Shown here: in pieces, positions 29,718 through 39,641 of the stretch | Position numbering within the stretch: position 1 is the stretch's first letter | Layout: the number at the start of each line of letters is the position of its first letter | NCBI RefSeq assembly: GCF_030068455.1 | Contig: NZ_JAQOSQ010000010.1 | Location: 101,059 to 165,058, forward strand | Source: Roseofilum casamattae BLCC-M143 | GTDB lineage: Bacteria; Cyanobacteriota; Cyanobacteriia; Cyanobacteriales; Desertifilaceae | Direction of reading: 5' to 3' | Length of the DNA stretch: 64,000 nt | Program-made: the position numbers and the translations under genes | The notes under the pieces: generated by a model | What the model was told of the DNA's origin: nothing | Seen by the model: only the letters and a program-made list of their open reading frames with translations | Database searches by the model: none

Positions 29718-31403
29718 TTAATTGGTAGTCTGTTCGTCAATTCCCCAGGCTTTAAGTTGCTGCTCGATTAATGCCATTGGATAGATAATGGCACGTTCCG
29801 CGATCGCCGGAGCCAAAGGCATAGTATCTTCTGTAGAAGGATTGCCAATTTTGCCCACCGTGGCGATCGCCGCACCCTCTTCATTTAAGACTGGACTCCC
29901 CGCATATCCTTGAGCCATATTGCCCTCAATAGTTAATGGTTTAGAGGTAGAATTCAGTTGTACTTCTCTTGTCGTCCAAGGGTTGGCATTAAACGGATGT
30001 CCGATAACCGAGAGCATCGAGGGTTCCGCAGCAGTACTCGTGGCTAGGGGTTGAATGGTTTCTGGAATTCCCTCAACTTCTAGAATCGCCACATTTGTTG
30101 GAGAATCTTCTGGAGTAATATGGATTAATTTTGCACCATAACGCTGGCGTACCGTTTGGGTTGAAGGCGAGAGAAATTCGACTTGAATGGCATTATTTTC
30201 TAAAGAAGAAGCATGGGCGATCGCATCGCGATTCGTGACAATTAAAGCTGTATTTTCCTGGCGCCGAACCACCCAACCCGTCCCGATGTTTACACCTTCA
30301 GGAATGGGCGTAATAATCCGCACAATACTCTCCGATAGTGCGTCGTTTTCCGGCTCTATATCTTCTTCCGATGCCGAAACCTCATTTTCTTCATTTACAG
30401 GTTCGGAACCCGATTGTAGAGCTAGCGATCGCCGTAATTCTTGCAAATTGTAGTGGGCGAGTACCCCATTCGGATCTTGCGCGATCGCCTCTTCATAGGC
30501 TGCGATCGCTTCCTCCACATTCTCTTGCTGCTGCCAAGCATAACCCAAGCGGAAAAACACGGAATAATTCGGCTCTAATTTCGCCGCCGTTTGATAATGT
30601 TCGATCGCCCGCTGCCAATTTTTCTGCTCTGCATAAATATTAGCTAACCCCACATAAGCCCCGCGATCGAATTGATTCAACTCAATAGCTCGTTGGTAAG
30701 CTTCAATGGCTTGAGGAAGTTGGTTATTTTGCCCCAGGGCCGCTCCCAGTCCGGTGTAAGTCGAGCCATAACGAGAATCGAGATCCACCGCCTTTTGATA
30801 GGTCGCGATCGCCTCTTCTACGCTGCCTCGAGCGAGTAAAGCAGCAGCCAGATCGTTGTATACGGGAACCGAATCGGCTTTTAATTTCAAAGCAATGCGA
30901 AATTGCGCGATCGCCTCTTCTATCTCCTCCAACTCCAACAAAACATTCCCCAAATTCCAATATACTCCCGGCAAATTAGGATTTAATTCAATCGCGGTTT
31001 CGTATTGAACTTTCGCCGACTCAAACTGACTTTGCACTCGCAATGCATTCCCCAAACCTACATAAGCAAAAGCATAATTCGGATCCAATTCAATCGCTTT
31101 TTCATAAGCAGCGATCGCCTCCTCCACCTTATTCAGATCGCGCAAACGATTGCCCAAACCCAAATACGCCGGAGCATTATCCGGATCTTGCTCGATGGCC
31201 TGGCGCCAAATCTGCTCCGCTCCTTGATAATCTCCCTCCCGTCGTGCCGCTTCCGCTTGGCGAAACAAATCTTCTAAACTTTGTCCCCAAGCCGTCTGCG
31301 ACCCCAACAGCACCAGTAATGCTGACAGAAATATCCCTCGGCTCCATTGTTTGCCGTATTGTTTGCCATCATGTAATTCATGATTCATCGTATTCTCTCC
31401 CAA
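29718..31403 (-). CDS. TPR protein with a degenerate trypsin-like domain
   Basis: Exported protein of 561 residues. After a signal peptide (IFLSALLVLLGSQTAWGQS) come about eight TPR units, e.g. EAIAAYEKAIELDPNYAFAY, to about residue 320. An acidic linker leads into a trypsin-like domain (GTGWVVRRQENTALIVTNRD). By comparison with active relatives (TNxHVV, DxALL, GxSGGP), the histidine position is D (TNRDAIAHA), the aspartate region reads TNVAIL, and the serine motif reads GYAGSPVLN with Ala in place of Ser. It is therefore probably a pseudo-protease used for binding. An ATG 15 bases in is an alternative start. The WD40 gene lies just upstream on the same strand. Confidence 0.85.
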   Translation of the reverse strand: MGENTMNHELHDGKQYGKQWSRGIFLSALLVLLGSQTAWGQSLEDLFRQAEAARREGDYQGAEQIWRQAIEQDPDNAPAYLGLGNRLRDLNKVEEAIAAYEKAIELDPNYAFAYVGLGNALRVQSQFESAKVQYETAIELNPNLPGVYWNLGNVLLELEEIEEAIAQFRIALKLKADSVPVYNDLAAALLARGSVEEAIATYQKAVDLDSRYGSTYTGLGAALGQNNQLPQAIEAYQRAIELNQFDRGAYVGLANIYAEQKNWQRAIEHYQTAAKLEPNYSVFFRLGYAWQQQENVEEAIAAYEEAIAQDPNGVLAHYNLQELRRSLALQSGSEPVNEENEVSASEEDIEPENDALSESIVRIITPIPEGVNIGTGWVVRRQENTALIVTNRDAIAHASSLENNAIQVEFLSPSTQTVRQRYGAKLIHITPEDSPTNVAILEVEGIPETIQPLATSTAAEPSMLSVIGHPFNANPWTTREVQLNSTSKPLTIEGNMAQGYAGSPVLNEEGAAIATVGKIGNPSTEDTMPLAPAIAERAIIYPMALIEQQLKAWGIDEQTTN

Positions 31404-31426
31404 TCGTGCTCTATCGTTCTACCTCC

Positions 31427-32899
31427 TCAAGCCACCAGCCGCCAAATTTTGACGGTGCGATCGAAACTTCCAGTCACCATAGTTTGACCGTTAGCACTCA
31501 CTGCTACGGCCACGACATAATTATGATGGTCGTCAAAGGTCTGTAGCAAGTTTCCGGTCTGTAAATCCCATAAACGAACGGTAAAATCATCGCTGGCACT
31601 GGCTAGAACTTTGCCATCTGCCGTAATCGTCACTGCAGTTACCGCTGCCGTATGTTCCGATAAGGTATGTTCGATCTCGCCCGTGGTTAAATTCCATAAG
31701 CGAATCGTGCGATCGCTACTGCCACTGGCTAAGCGCTCTCCATCCGGACTTATGGCCACAGAACGCAAGCGATCGCTATGACCGGTTAACGTATACAAGA
31801 GTTCCTTGCGATCGAGATTCCAGACCTTAATCGTTTGGTCGTTGCTGCCTCCCGCAATTTTATCCCCTTGAGCGCTAATGGCGATCGAGCGTACCCCTCC
31901 AGCATATCCAGCTAAGGTACTGATTAACTCCCCTGTTTGCCAATTCCATAACTTAATCGTTTTATCTTCGCTACCCCCAGCAATCATTTGGTTATCCGGA
32001 CTAATAGCCACCGTCCAGACTTCTCCAGAATATCCAGCCAAGGTACTGAGCAACTCTCCCGTACTAATCTTCCAAACTTTGATCGAGCGATCGCTACTGC
32101 CACTGGCTAAAATTTCCCCATCGCTAGATATGGCCGCGGAGAGCACCGAACCGGTATGACCTTCCAAAGTGCGCAGCAATTCCCCCGTTTCTCCATCCCA
32201 AAGTTTAATCGTTTGGTCGTTACTGCCGCTGGCAATAACTTTGCCTTGAGAGTCAACAGCGATCGTGCGTATCGGTTCGTCATGTTCTCGGGTATAAACG
32301 CAAGAAAATAACTGATAGCTCTCTAATCTAAACGCTTCTATCGCTTCCCGAGCTTTAGTCGAGCCGCTCCGTTGCAACAATAAATAAGCAACTCGCCGAA
32401 CTTGAGGCGAAGGATCCTGTAAGGCTTCAACGAGCAAATCCAACCCATCCAAGCCAATTTGTTCTTGAGCTAACTCCAATAACTCCCGAGTTTGACTCAG
32501 CTCTTGTTGCAAGCGAGTTCTCTCTTGTTCCAGTTCCACCAGAGTTGCACCGTCGCTGCTGCGATCGGTTAGCATGGCTTGAATCTCAGCCGGACTCACC
32601 GCTTCGAGTTGCGCATGCACTTGGGATAATTCCGATTGCAGGAGCGATCGTTCTTGAGTGGCTAATTCTAACTGCGAACTGACCTCAGACAGTTTTGACT
32701 GCAACCTCACTCGGGAGGCTAATTCTCGGGCCCTAGCCCAAACCCCTTTAGCCCAAGCTAAACGAAGGCGCTCCCGTTGCAGCAAAACCTGCAAAACGCG
32801 ATCGGGAATTGATTCGGGGGTTAAATCCCAACCACAGGTTTTACATAGTTTCGTGGTGCCTTCGATGTATTCTGTAGCACAGACAGGACAATTAGCCAC
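31427..32899 (-). CDS. WD40 repeat protein with zinc-ribbon N-terminus
   Basis: A 490-residue cytoplasmic scaffold protein. It starts with a zinc ribbon (CPVCATEY and CKTCGWDL), followed by a coiled coil (residues about 60-145), a HEAT-like segment (LVEALQDPSPQVRRVAYLLL), and seven WD40 repeats ending in characteristic IKLW/IKVW/IRLW motifs, enough for one complete propeller. No kinase or caspase domain is attached, unlike many cyanobacterial WD40 proteins. The TPR gene follows after 23 bases, so both are probably co-expressed and serve protein-protein interactions. Confidence 0.9.
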   Translation of the reverse strand: MANCPVCATEYIEGTTKLCKTCGWDLTPESIPDRVLQVLLQRERLRLAWAKGVWARARELASRVRLQSKLSEVSSQLELATQERSLLQSELSQVHAQLEAVSPAEIQAMLTDRSSDGATLVELEQERTRLQQELSQTRELLELAQEQIGLDGLDLLVEALQDPSPQVRRVAYLLLQRSGSTKAREAIEAFRLESYQLFSCVYTREHDEPIRTIAVDSQGKVIASGSNDQTIKLWDGETGELLRTLEGHTGSVLSAAISSDGEILASGSSDRSIKVWKISTGELLSTLAGYSGEVWTVAISPDNQMIAGGSEDKTIKLWNWQTGELISTLAGYAGGVRSIAISAQGDKIAGGSNDQTIKVWNLDRKELLYTLTGHSDRLRSVAISPDGERLASGSSDRTIRLWNLTTGEIEHTLSEHTAAVTAVTITADGKVLASASDDFTVRLWDLQTGNLLQTFDDHHNYVVAVAVSANGQTMVTGSFDRTVKIWRLVA

Positions 32900-33096
32900 G
32901 CTTTACTCCCTAAATGCGATTGGCAACGGTACAACTAAAAGCTAGCTAAAATGCTAACCTCTTACTCATTTAAGATAAAGGCCGATTGACTGGCAAGCCT
33001 CCGGCTTCCTATACAGGGGCTGATGCAACTTATCCGTAGTAAATTCAGCTAGGGTAGTCTCTATCCTCTCGCACACTCTCCGCTCCGACAACTTCT

Positions 33097-33861
33097 ATGG
33101 CAAATCCAGAACATTTAGCGCAACTTCAGCAAGGAATAGAGCCTTGGAATGCTTGGCGTAAGGAAAACCCCGAAATTATTCCCGATCTCAGTGGTGCAAC
33201 ATTAGCCAATGGCAACTTTAATCGTATTGATTGGAGTAAGAGCGACTTACAAAATGTGGATTTAAGCGGTACGTTTCTCAGTGGTGCGAATTTAACCGAG
33301 GCGATCTTAAAAAATGGACTATTAAGTGGAACTAATTTAAGCGACTCAATTTTAGTTAAGGCGAATTTAACTGGGGCTATTTTGAATCAGGCCAACCTGA
33401 GACGGGCCGATCTAAGTTATGCCATATTGCGACGAGTTAATTTAAGTCAGTCTTTTTTAACCCAAGCCAAGTTATCCGGAGCTAATTTATTTCGAGGTCA
33501 ACTCATCGGTGCATTTCTCAATCAGGTTAATTTTTGCCAGTCTAACTTAATTGGGGTCAATTTAAGTCAGGCCTTTTTGAATCAAGCGAATTTAACGGGG
33601 GCTGAGTTATTTCAAGCCAATGTCGAACGAGCATTTCTGAGCGAAGCATTACTGTGTCGGGCCAATCTGTCCGAAGCTAATTTATACGGTGCGGATTTGA
33701 GCGAGGCTAATTTGCGCGAAGCCGATCTAACTGAGGCTAATGTGCAAGATGTGAACTGGAAGGAGGCAATTGTCTCGCAAGCGGAGTTTCGTCAGACGAA
33801 AGGCATTTCCTCCCCGATGCGGACTGAATTTACCCAACTTGGCGCTCTCTTTCTCAATTAG
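33097..33861 (+). CDS. Pentapeptide repeat protein
   Basis: A 254-residue protein made almost wholly of A(D/N)LxX pentapeptide units (e.g. ANLTEAILKNGLLSGTNLSD), expected to form a right-handed quadrilateral beta-helix. There is a short helical N-terminus (LQQGIEPWNAWRKENPEIIPDL) common to cyanobacterial family members and no membrane segment. Functions vary and cannot be inferred from the repeats. Transcribed alone, divergent from the WD40 gene. Confidence 0.93.
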   Translation: MANPEHLAQLQQGIEPWNAWRKENPEIIPDLSGATLANGNFNRIDWSKSDLQNVDLSGTFLSGANLTEAILKNGLLSGTNLSDSILVKANLTGAILNQANLRRADLSYAILRRVNLSQSFLTQAKLSGANLFRGQLIGAFLNQVNFCQSNLIGVNLSQAFLNQANLTGAELFQANVERAFLSEALLCRANLSEANLYGADLSEANLREADLTEANVQDVNWKEAIVSQAEFRQTKGISSPMRTEFTQLGALFLN

Positions 33862-34008
33862 TTTTTCCAGATGCTATTTAATTTCTCTATAATGTAAATT
33901 TAAACCCAATATTATCTGTCAACACACCAGCCAATCGAGAAGGTAACTGATATAATGAACCATAGCTAATCGTTCCCGTGCGATCGCCTGTCGAGTTCGG
34001 TTTTTTTT

Positions 34009-35553
34009 ATGCGCTCCTTTCAACGCCGCAAACAACGTTCCCAAGACAACTCTAGTCCCCAAAAATCTTCGCCCCAATTCGGTCCCAAGGTCATTCATTC
34101 CGTGCAACGACAAACGAACAGGACTAGAGGGATATCCACTCAGTATAGCGGCAACCACCACATGCCAGTTGGGGCAGGTCCTGCCGGGATACTACAACCC
34201 CAGCGTATCCTGGGAGAACCGGGCAACACGGTAGCTCCGCAAGTCGATAATCTCAGTTCTTCCCAGTCTGCCTTTAGCGACGGTATCCAGAGACAAACAG
34301 ATGAGGCTGGCTTCTTTGGCGATCGCCCCAATCCAAGATTAGCAGGCAATCCCATTCATTGGGGGCCGATGGTTGCTCCCCCAGTTGCGTCTCCGATGCA
34401 ACGCCAAGTTATCCAAACCAAACTCACGGTGGGAGAACCGGGAGATGCCCACGAGCAACAAGCCGATAATGTTGCCAGTCAGGTGGTCAAAACGATTAAT
34501 CAACCTCAGTTTGGCAGCAGTCAAGGAGTGCAGGCAAAACAAGAAGGCGAGAGGTCTCTGGGAATACAACAAGAGCTTGGAGTGCAGCGGAATGAGGAAG
34601 AGGATGTGGATATGAAGCCTCTCGACTCAGCCCTACAGCGGAATGCGGAAGAGGATGTGGATATGAAGCCTCTCGACTCAGCCCTACAGCGGAATGAGGA
34701 AGAGGATGTGGATATGAAACCTCTCGACTCAGCCGTGCAGCGGAATGAGGAAGAGGATGTGGATATGAAGCCTCTCGACTCAGCCCTACAGCGGAATGCG
34801 GAAGAGGATGTGGATATGAAACCTCTCGACTCAGCCCTACAGCGGAATGAGGAAGAGGATGTGGATATGAAACCTCTCGACTCAGCCCTACAGCGGAATG
34901 CGGAAGAGGATGTGGATATGAAGCCTCTTGACTCGGCCCTACAGCGGAATGCGGAAGAGGATGTGGATATGAAACCTCTCGACTCAGCCCTACAGCGGAA
35001 TGAGGAAGAGGATGTGGATATGAAGCCTCTTGACTCGGCCCTACAGCGGAATGAGGAAGAGGATGTGGATATGAAGCCTCTCGACTCAGCTCTACAACGC
35101 ACGGGCGCCGGTTGTGATGATGAAGCAGATATGAAACCTCTCGACTCAGCCGTGCAGCGGAATGAGGAAGAGGCTGTAGATATGAAGCCGGAAGTGGGAC
35201 TCCAACGAAATGCTCTTGGAGGCGGCCCGACTACCCCAAAGTTTGAAACGCAAGTCAGATCGGCAAAAGGAGGCGGCCAAGCTTTAGATAGCAACCTGCA
35301 AACGAAAATGGGAGAAGCCATGGGGGCTGATTTTAGTGGCGTGAGAGTGCATACCAATCCTCAATCCCATCAGTTAAGTCAAGCCATACAAGCGAAGGCA
35401 TTTACAACGGGGCAAGATGTCTTTTTTAACCGAGGGCAATATCAACCCTCGAGCCACCAGGGGCAAGAGTTGATCGCTCATGAGTTAACCCATGTGGTGC
35501 AGCAAAAAGGAGCTGCCGTGCAGCGGAAGAAGAAAGATTCTGCACGAGGCTAA
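34009..35553 (+). CDS. eCIS-core (DUF4157) protein with a tandem acidic repeat array
   Basis: A 514-residue protein. The basic N-terminus (MRSFQRRKQRSQDNSS) leads into a low-complexity QRQ-rich region that holds two copies of a GEPG motif. Residues 192-361 are ten near-identical 17-residue repeats of the type LQRNEEEDVDMKPLDSA, then two degenerate copies. The C-terminal DUF4157 domain includes MGADFSGVRVHTNPQSHQL, AFTTGQDVFFNRGQYQP and HELTHVVQQ, with H491, E492 and H495 forming an HExxH zinc motif. DUF4157 marks effectors or accessory proteins loaded into extracellular contractile injection systems, and repeats ending in MKPL...QR are usual in them. No injection-system genes lie nearby. A promoter-like TATAAT lies in the 147-base upstream gap. 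Confidence 0.9.
   Translation: MRSFQRRKQRSQDNSSPQKSSPQFGPKVIHSVQRQTNRTRGISTQYSGNHHMPVGAGPAGILQPQRILGEPGNTVAPQVDNLSSSQSAFSDGIQRQTDEAGFFGDRPNPRLAGNPIHWGPMVAPPVASPMQRQVIQTKLTVGEPGDAHEQQADNVASQVVKTINQPQFGSSQGVQAKQEGERSLGIQQELGVQRNEEEDVDMKPLDSALQRNAEEDVDMKPLDSALQRNEEEDVDMKPLDSAVQRNEEEDVDMKPLDSALQRNAEEDVDMKPLDSALQRNEEEDVDMKPLDSALQRNAEEDVDMKPLDSALQRNAEEDVDMKPLDSALQRNEEEDVDMKPLDSALQRNEEEDVDMKPLDSALQRTGAGCDDEADMKPLDSAVQRNEEEAVDMKPEVGLQRNALGGGPTTPKFETQVRSAKGGGQALDSNLQTKMGEAMGADFSGVRVHTNPQSHQLSQAIQAKAFTTGQDVFFNRGQYQPSSHQGQELIAHELTHVVQQKGAAVQRKKKDSARG
34582..35091 (+). repeat. Tandem array of ten 51-base repeats
   Basis: Ten head-to-tail copies of 51 bases inside the DUF4157 gene. Copies differ only at a few places: GAG/GCG at codon 5 (Glu or Ala, in the order E A E E A E A A E E), CTA/GTG at codon 1, and silent changes. 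The near-identity at nucleotide level points to recent expansion and probable copy-number variation between strains. Two degenerate copies follow to about 35190. Confidence 0.95.
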
Positions 35554-35697
35554 CAGTAATCTTGAAAGGGTGACTGCTCAGCTCGAAGTTCTCTAGGGTC
35601 GGGAAAAGCATGAATTTCGACAAAAAACTCGCGATCGCGCCGATTCTAAGGCAAAATGCCCTAAGTCTACCGCAAACGAAACCTGAAGAAATTCTAG

Positions 35698-36456
<759 letters not shown>

Positions 36457-36465
36457 GGCAACTAG

Positions 36466-36529
36466 AAAAACCGGGTTTCTAGCTCTACCTCAAGCTAGGA
36501 GCCATATTCCTCGGAGAAACCCGGTTTTT
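36466..36529. terminator. Bidirectional terminator between fabG and the cyclase gene
   Basis: Perfect 15-base arms AAAAACCGGGTTTCT and AGAAACCCGGTTTTT with a 34-base loop, between convergent genes. Both strands end in a T5 tract after the GC-rich stem. The AACCGGGTTTCT core is also a common dispersed motif in cyanobacteria; a half copy sits at about 43880. Confidence 0.8.
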
Positions 36530-36541
36530 GCCTCACATTCC

Positions 36542-38788
36542 CTAATGGGCCGTTGCCACGATCGCTTTATACAACTTCTCCAGCATCACATCTACCGATG
36601 GCGGTTTCGAGGTAAAACGAATATAAAACTGGCGATCGCCACCAGCCGGTTTCTTCTCCAACACCTTAGCATAGACATCTTCCCGATTTTCCGGAACTTC
36701 ATCTTGAAAGAAATTAATTTTCAGGTTAGTTAACCCGCTCGGAAGCGGACTCGAATCATCCGCCGCCACCGTAATTCTCGCTCCTTTTTCCGATAGGGCA
36801 ATTAACCGAGCCTCCGTCACGCGATCGCTAATATTCTTCCCTTCTAACAACGCATAATGAAGCGGGACGGCTTCGGGCAACGGAAAGAAATGCTCTTCCT
36901 CTTTCGGCAACTCCAAATTATATCGACCCGCAATAGCGCCCACATCATAAATCGTAATCGGCTTTTTTACCCCCTTCGGCGTTACCTGTTTCTCGCCATT
37001 GAGTTTCACCTGGGAACCGGCTTCTCGCAGCGTAGATTCCGAAACTAAAATTTGTCCGGCCGTCGTATAAGATTCAATCCGATAGGTCAAATTCACCTGA
37101 GAACCGACCACCCCATATTTCGTCCGTTTCTCCGAACCAATATTCCCGACAACGACTTCTCCGGTATTAATCCCCACTCCCATTTCCAAATCCGATAATC
37201 CCCATTCCTTCATTTGTACGTTGACTGACTTCATCGCCAGTTGCATTGCTATTGCACACGCAATTGCCCGTTCCGGATCGTCAGGGCGAGGAACTGGAGC
37301 GCCGAAGAGAACTAGAATTCCATCCCCCATAAACTCATCAATGGTTCCCTGATACTCCGTAATCACATCCGCCATATAGCTCAAATAGAAATTAAGAATT
37401 TTAATTACTTCCTCCGGAGACAAGCGCTCCGAAAGTGCCGTGAACCCGCGCAAATCCGAAGTTAGAATCGTAATCTTGCGCCGTTCCCCTCCCATTTTCA
37501 GTCCTTCCGGATGCTCTAATAGGGTCGCCACAATTTCCTGACTCAAATAGCGGCCGAAGGTTTTGCGAATGTCGCCAGCGCTGCGAGCAATATAGCCAAC
37601 AATGCAGATTGAGGCGCCAAACCAGGTGAGTATGGGAGGCAATATCGGTATCCACCATCCGGCTAAAAACGCCCCGTAGGTGACGGCAACCAACAAGGGA
37701 AAGGGAAGCAAAATTGCTATGACCTTGCGCAAAGCACTGGTATTAAAACCTCCGCTGTGGCGCAATCTCCACGTTAGCGCAGCGCCTACCCCAGCCCAGA
37801 AAAACATCCAGATATACTCCACCCCATCGCTCCAACTGGTCAGCAGAGGACGGCCGTCGAGGGCAGCACTAATTATCGAACTGGTAATATGGGCGTGAAT
37901 TTCCACTCCTGCCATTCGTTGCGACGGCCGGCGAGTGTAGGGCACGGGAAACAAGTCTTGGAAGCTTTCGCCCACCGCACCAATAAGGACGATGCGATCG
38001 CGGGCCCAATCGGGCGGTACTCTTTCTTGCAGAATATCGGAGAGAGAGACGGTCTCAAACGCAGGACTCGGCCCGCGATAGTTCAACATCAGTTGATAGC
38101 CGCCGTCAGGCCCTCGAACATAACCGCCCTCATTGGCATCGATGGGTGCAAAGATAGTTTTGCCTAACTGCCAGGTATTTCCTTCGATGGTTTGCGGCGT
38201 GATGCCTTCTGGTTTCAGATAGAGCAGCGCCAGATGGAGGGGAAGTCCGTAAATGGTTTCTCCTTCCGCCGTTTGCAGATACACTAAAGCGCGGCGAATT
38301 TTGGTATCGGCATCAAAGATTAGATCGTTAGCTCCGACTTGGTTTTTCGCTTTTAAGGCGGGAGGCGGATCGACGCGATCGCGATTTTTATCCCCCACGG
38401 CCTTTTGAATACCGACAATGTAATCTGTAGTGTTAAAGACTTCAACTAACTCCTCATGACCCGGTTCCACCGGAATATCTCGGTAGATGTCCAACCCAAT
38501 GGCCCTAGGTTCCATGGCAATTAACTTTTTTAAAGCATCGGCATAAAAGCGATCGGGGATAATGGCTTGGCCGATTTCTTGGACATCTGCCTCATCTATC
38601 CCAACAATGACGATTCTCTCGTCTTGCGGTTCTAGAGGTCGCCAGCGCACGTATAAATCCAGTAGAGCCAGTTCTCCTCCCTGCAATGCCCCCATCAAGC
38701 GCAAGATGGCGATCGCCAGAGTGACAGAAGGGGCGGCAATCCACACGCCCCGTTGTTGCCATAACCATTCTTTAAGTTTTGCCCACAT
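36542..38788 (-). CDS. CHASE2-domain adenylate/guanylate cyclase
   Basis: Membrane sensor cyclase of 748 residues. An N-terminal helix, an extracytoplasmic CHASE2 domain (DLYVRWRPLEPQDERIVIVG) to about residue 320, and helices to about 410 precede a class III cyclase domain. Metal-binding aspartates are D445 (TSDLRGFTA) and D489 (FMGDGILVLFG). The NxxxR transition-state pair is kept in VNLTYRIES, but the usual substrate-binding Asp in the VxGDxVN position is replaced (YGVVGSQVN). A C-terminal domain (EKGARITVAADDS..., then YAKVLEKKP) resembles PilZ. The DUF928 gene lies 76 bases upstream on the same strand, a frequent pairing. Confidence 0.93.
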   Translation of the reverse strand: MWAKLKEWLWQQRGVWIAAPSVTLAIAILRLMGALQGGELALLDLYVRWRPLEPQDERIVIVGIDEADVQEIGQAIIPDRFYADALKKLIAMEPRAIGLDIYRDIPVEPGHEELVEVFNTTDYIVGIQKAVGDKNRDRVDPPPALKAKNQVGANDLIFDADTKIRRALVYLQTAEGETIYGLPLHLALLYLKPEGITPQTIEGNTWQLGKTIFAPIDANEGGYVRGPDGGYQLMLNYRGPSPAFETVSLSDILQERVPPDWARDRIVLIGAVGESFQDLFPVPYTRRPSQRMAGVEIHAHITSSIISAALDGRPLLTSWSDGVEYIWMFFWAGVGAALTWRLRHSGGFNTSALRKVIAILLPFPLLVAVTYGAFLAGWWIPILPPILTWFGASICIVGYIARSAGDIRKTFGRYLSQEIVATLLEHPEGLKMGGERRKITILTSDLRGFTALSERLSPEEVIKILNFYLSYMADVITEYQGTIDEFMGDGILVLFGAPVPRPDDPERAIACAIAMQLAMKSVNVQMKEWGLSDLEMGVGINTGEVVVGNIGSEKRTKYGVVGSQVNLTYRIESYTTAGQILVSESTLREAGSQVKLNGEKQVTPKGVKKPITIYDVGAIAGRYNLELPKEEEHFFPLPEAVPLHYALLEGKNISDRVTEARLIALSEKGARITVAADDSSPLPSGLTNLKINFFQDEVPENREDVYAKVLEKKPAGGDRQFYIRFTSKPPSVDVMLEKLYKAIVATAH

Positions 38789-38864
38789 AGAACTAAGGGT
38801 TACAGTAGTCCGGAGTTACGTTGTTATTCATCTGCACCCTGAGAGCCATCTCATTACCACTATA

Positions 38865-39641
38865 CTAAGGGCTTTCGGTTAATCGTTGAAAGGGAAGGAT
38901 CTCGGTTTCGCTCAGTTTGCCCAAGCCAACTGATTTGAGTAAACTGGTCCAAGATTGGGGATTTAAGGTTCGCACTTGAGCCGCGATGGCAAGGCTATCG
39001 TACCAAATCTCGGCGTCAGCTAGTAGTTGTGCCTGTTCCACCGGGTTTTCTTCAGCCTCCAACTTCGTAGCGAGTTCTGGGTCTAGAGTCACTTGTTGAA
39101 TTTGACCTTCAACCCATTCATCCGCACCGCGATCGCTGCGATTGCAGACTAGAATCAATTGCCAGGTATATTCAACGGATTTGAGATCGCTAGGCAGCTC
39201 CGGTAGTTCCACATCAATGCTGACTAATCCTCCCTCTTTCGAGATTTCTAAGTTCTCCGTATAAACATCGTTTCCTTCACCATCAACTAGAATAAATTCT
39301 GCCCGTTGTGCTGTCGTACTGGGAATATAGAAAAAGAGAGTCGGGCTTTTCTGCGCTGTCTTGCCGATATAATTCTTGCGGTCAATCGGTTGCAGTGCCA
39401 TGAGCGAGAGTCCATCTTCTTGAGTAATACAAGCAGAAGAGCCGCGCGTTCCACCACCCGAAGTACCGCTAGAAGGCGATCCCGATCCCGCGCCGCTCTG
39501 AGCTGGGGGTGGAAATTCAAGCGCGATCGCCGCTGGGGTCAAAAGAACGGGAGCAAGCAACATGCTCAGCAGTCCGAGAGCAAAAGGTTTCACAGCCATA
39601 GGTTTCACAGCCATAGTATTAATCGATCTCCTTTTGGGCAA
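38865..39641 (-). CDS. DUF928 domain protein
   Basis: Secreted cyanobacterial protein of 258 residues. After a signal peptide (LLSMLLAPVLLTPAAIA) and a Gly/Ser/Thr-rich linker, the DUF928 domain shows GLSLMALQPIDRKNYIGKTA, SPTLFFYIPST and YTWQLILVCNRSDRGADEWVEG. The function is unknown, but it commonly sits beside CHASE2 cyclases or CHAT proteins, as here. A 15-base tandem duplication at 39586-39615 repeats the segment MAVKP, so the start may be 39641, 39614 or 39599; the last still gives a good signal peptide. Confidence 0.9.
   Translation of the reverse strand: MPKRRSINTMAVKPMAVKPFALGLLSMLLAPVLLTPAAIALEFPPPAQSGAGSGSPSSGTSGGGTRGSSACITQEDGLSLMALQPIDRKNYIGKTAQKSPTLFFYIPSTTAQRAEFILVDGEGNDVYTENLEISKEGGLVSIDVELPELPSDLKSVEYTWQLILVCNRSDRGADEWVEGQIQQVTLDPELATKLEAEENPVEQAQLLADAEIWYDSLAIAAQVRTLNPQSWTSLLKSVGLGKLSETEILPFQRLTESP

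Noticed and set aside
34521..35357. 278-residue minus-strand open frame rich in SRGFISTSSS units
   Set aside because: It is the mirror of the 51-base repeat array; a repeat whose length is a multiple of three with no stop in one antisense frame stays open automatically. The plus strand has the DUF4157 domain.
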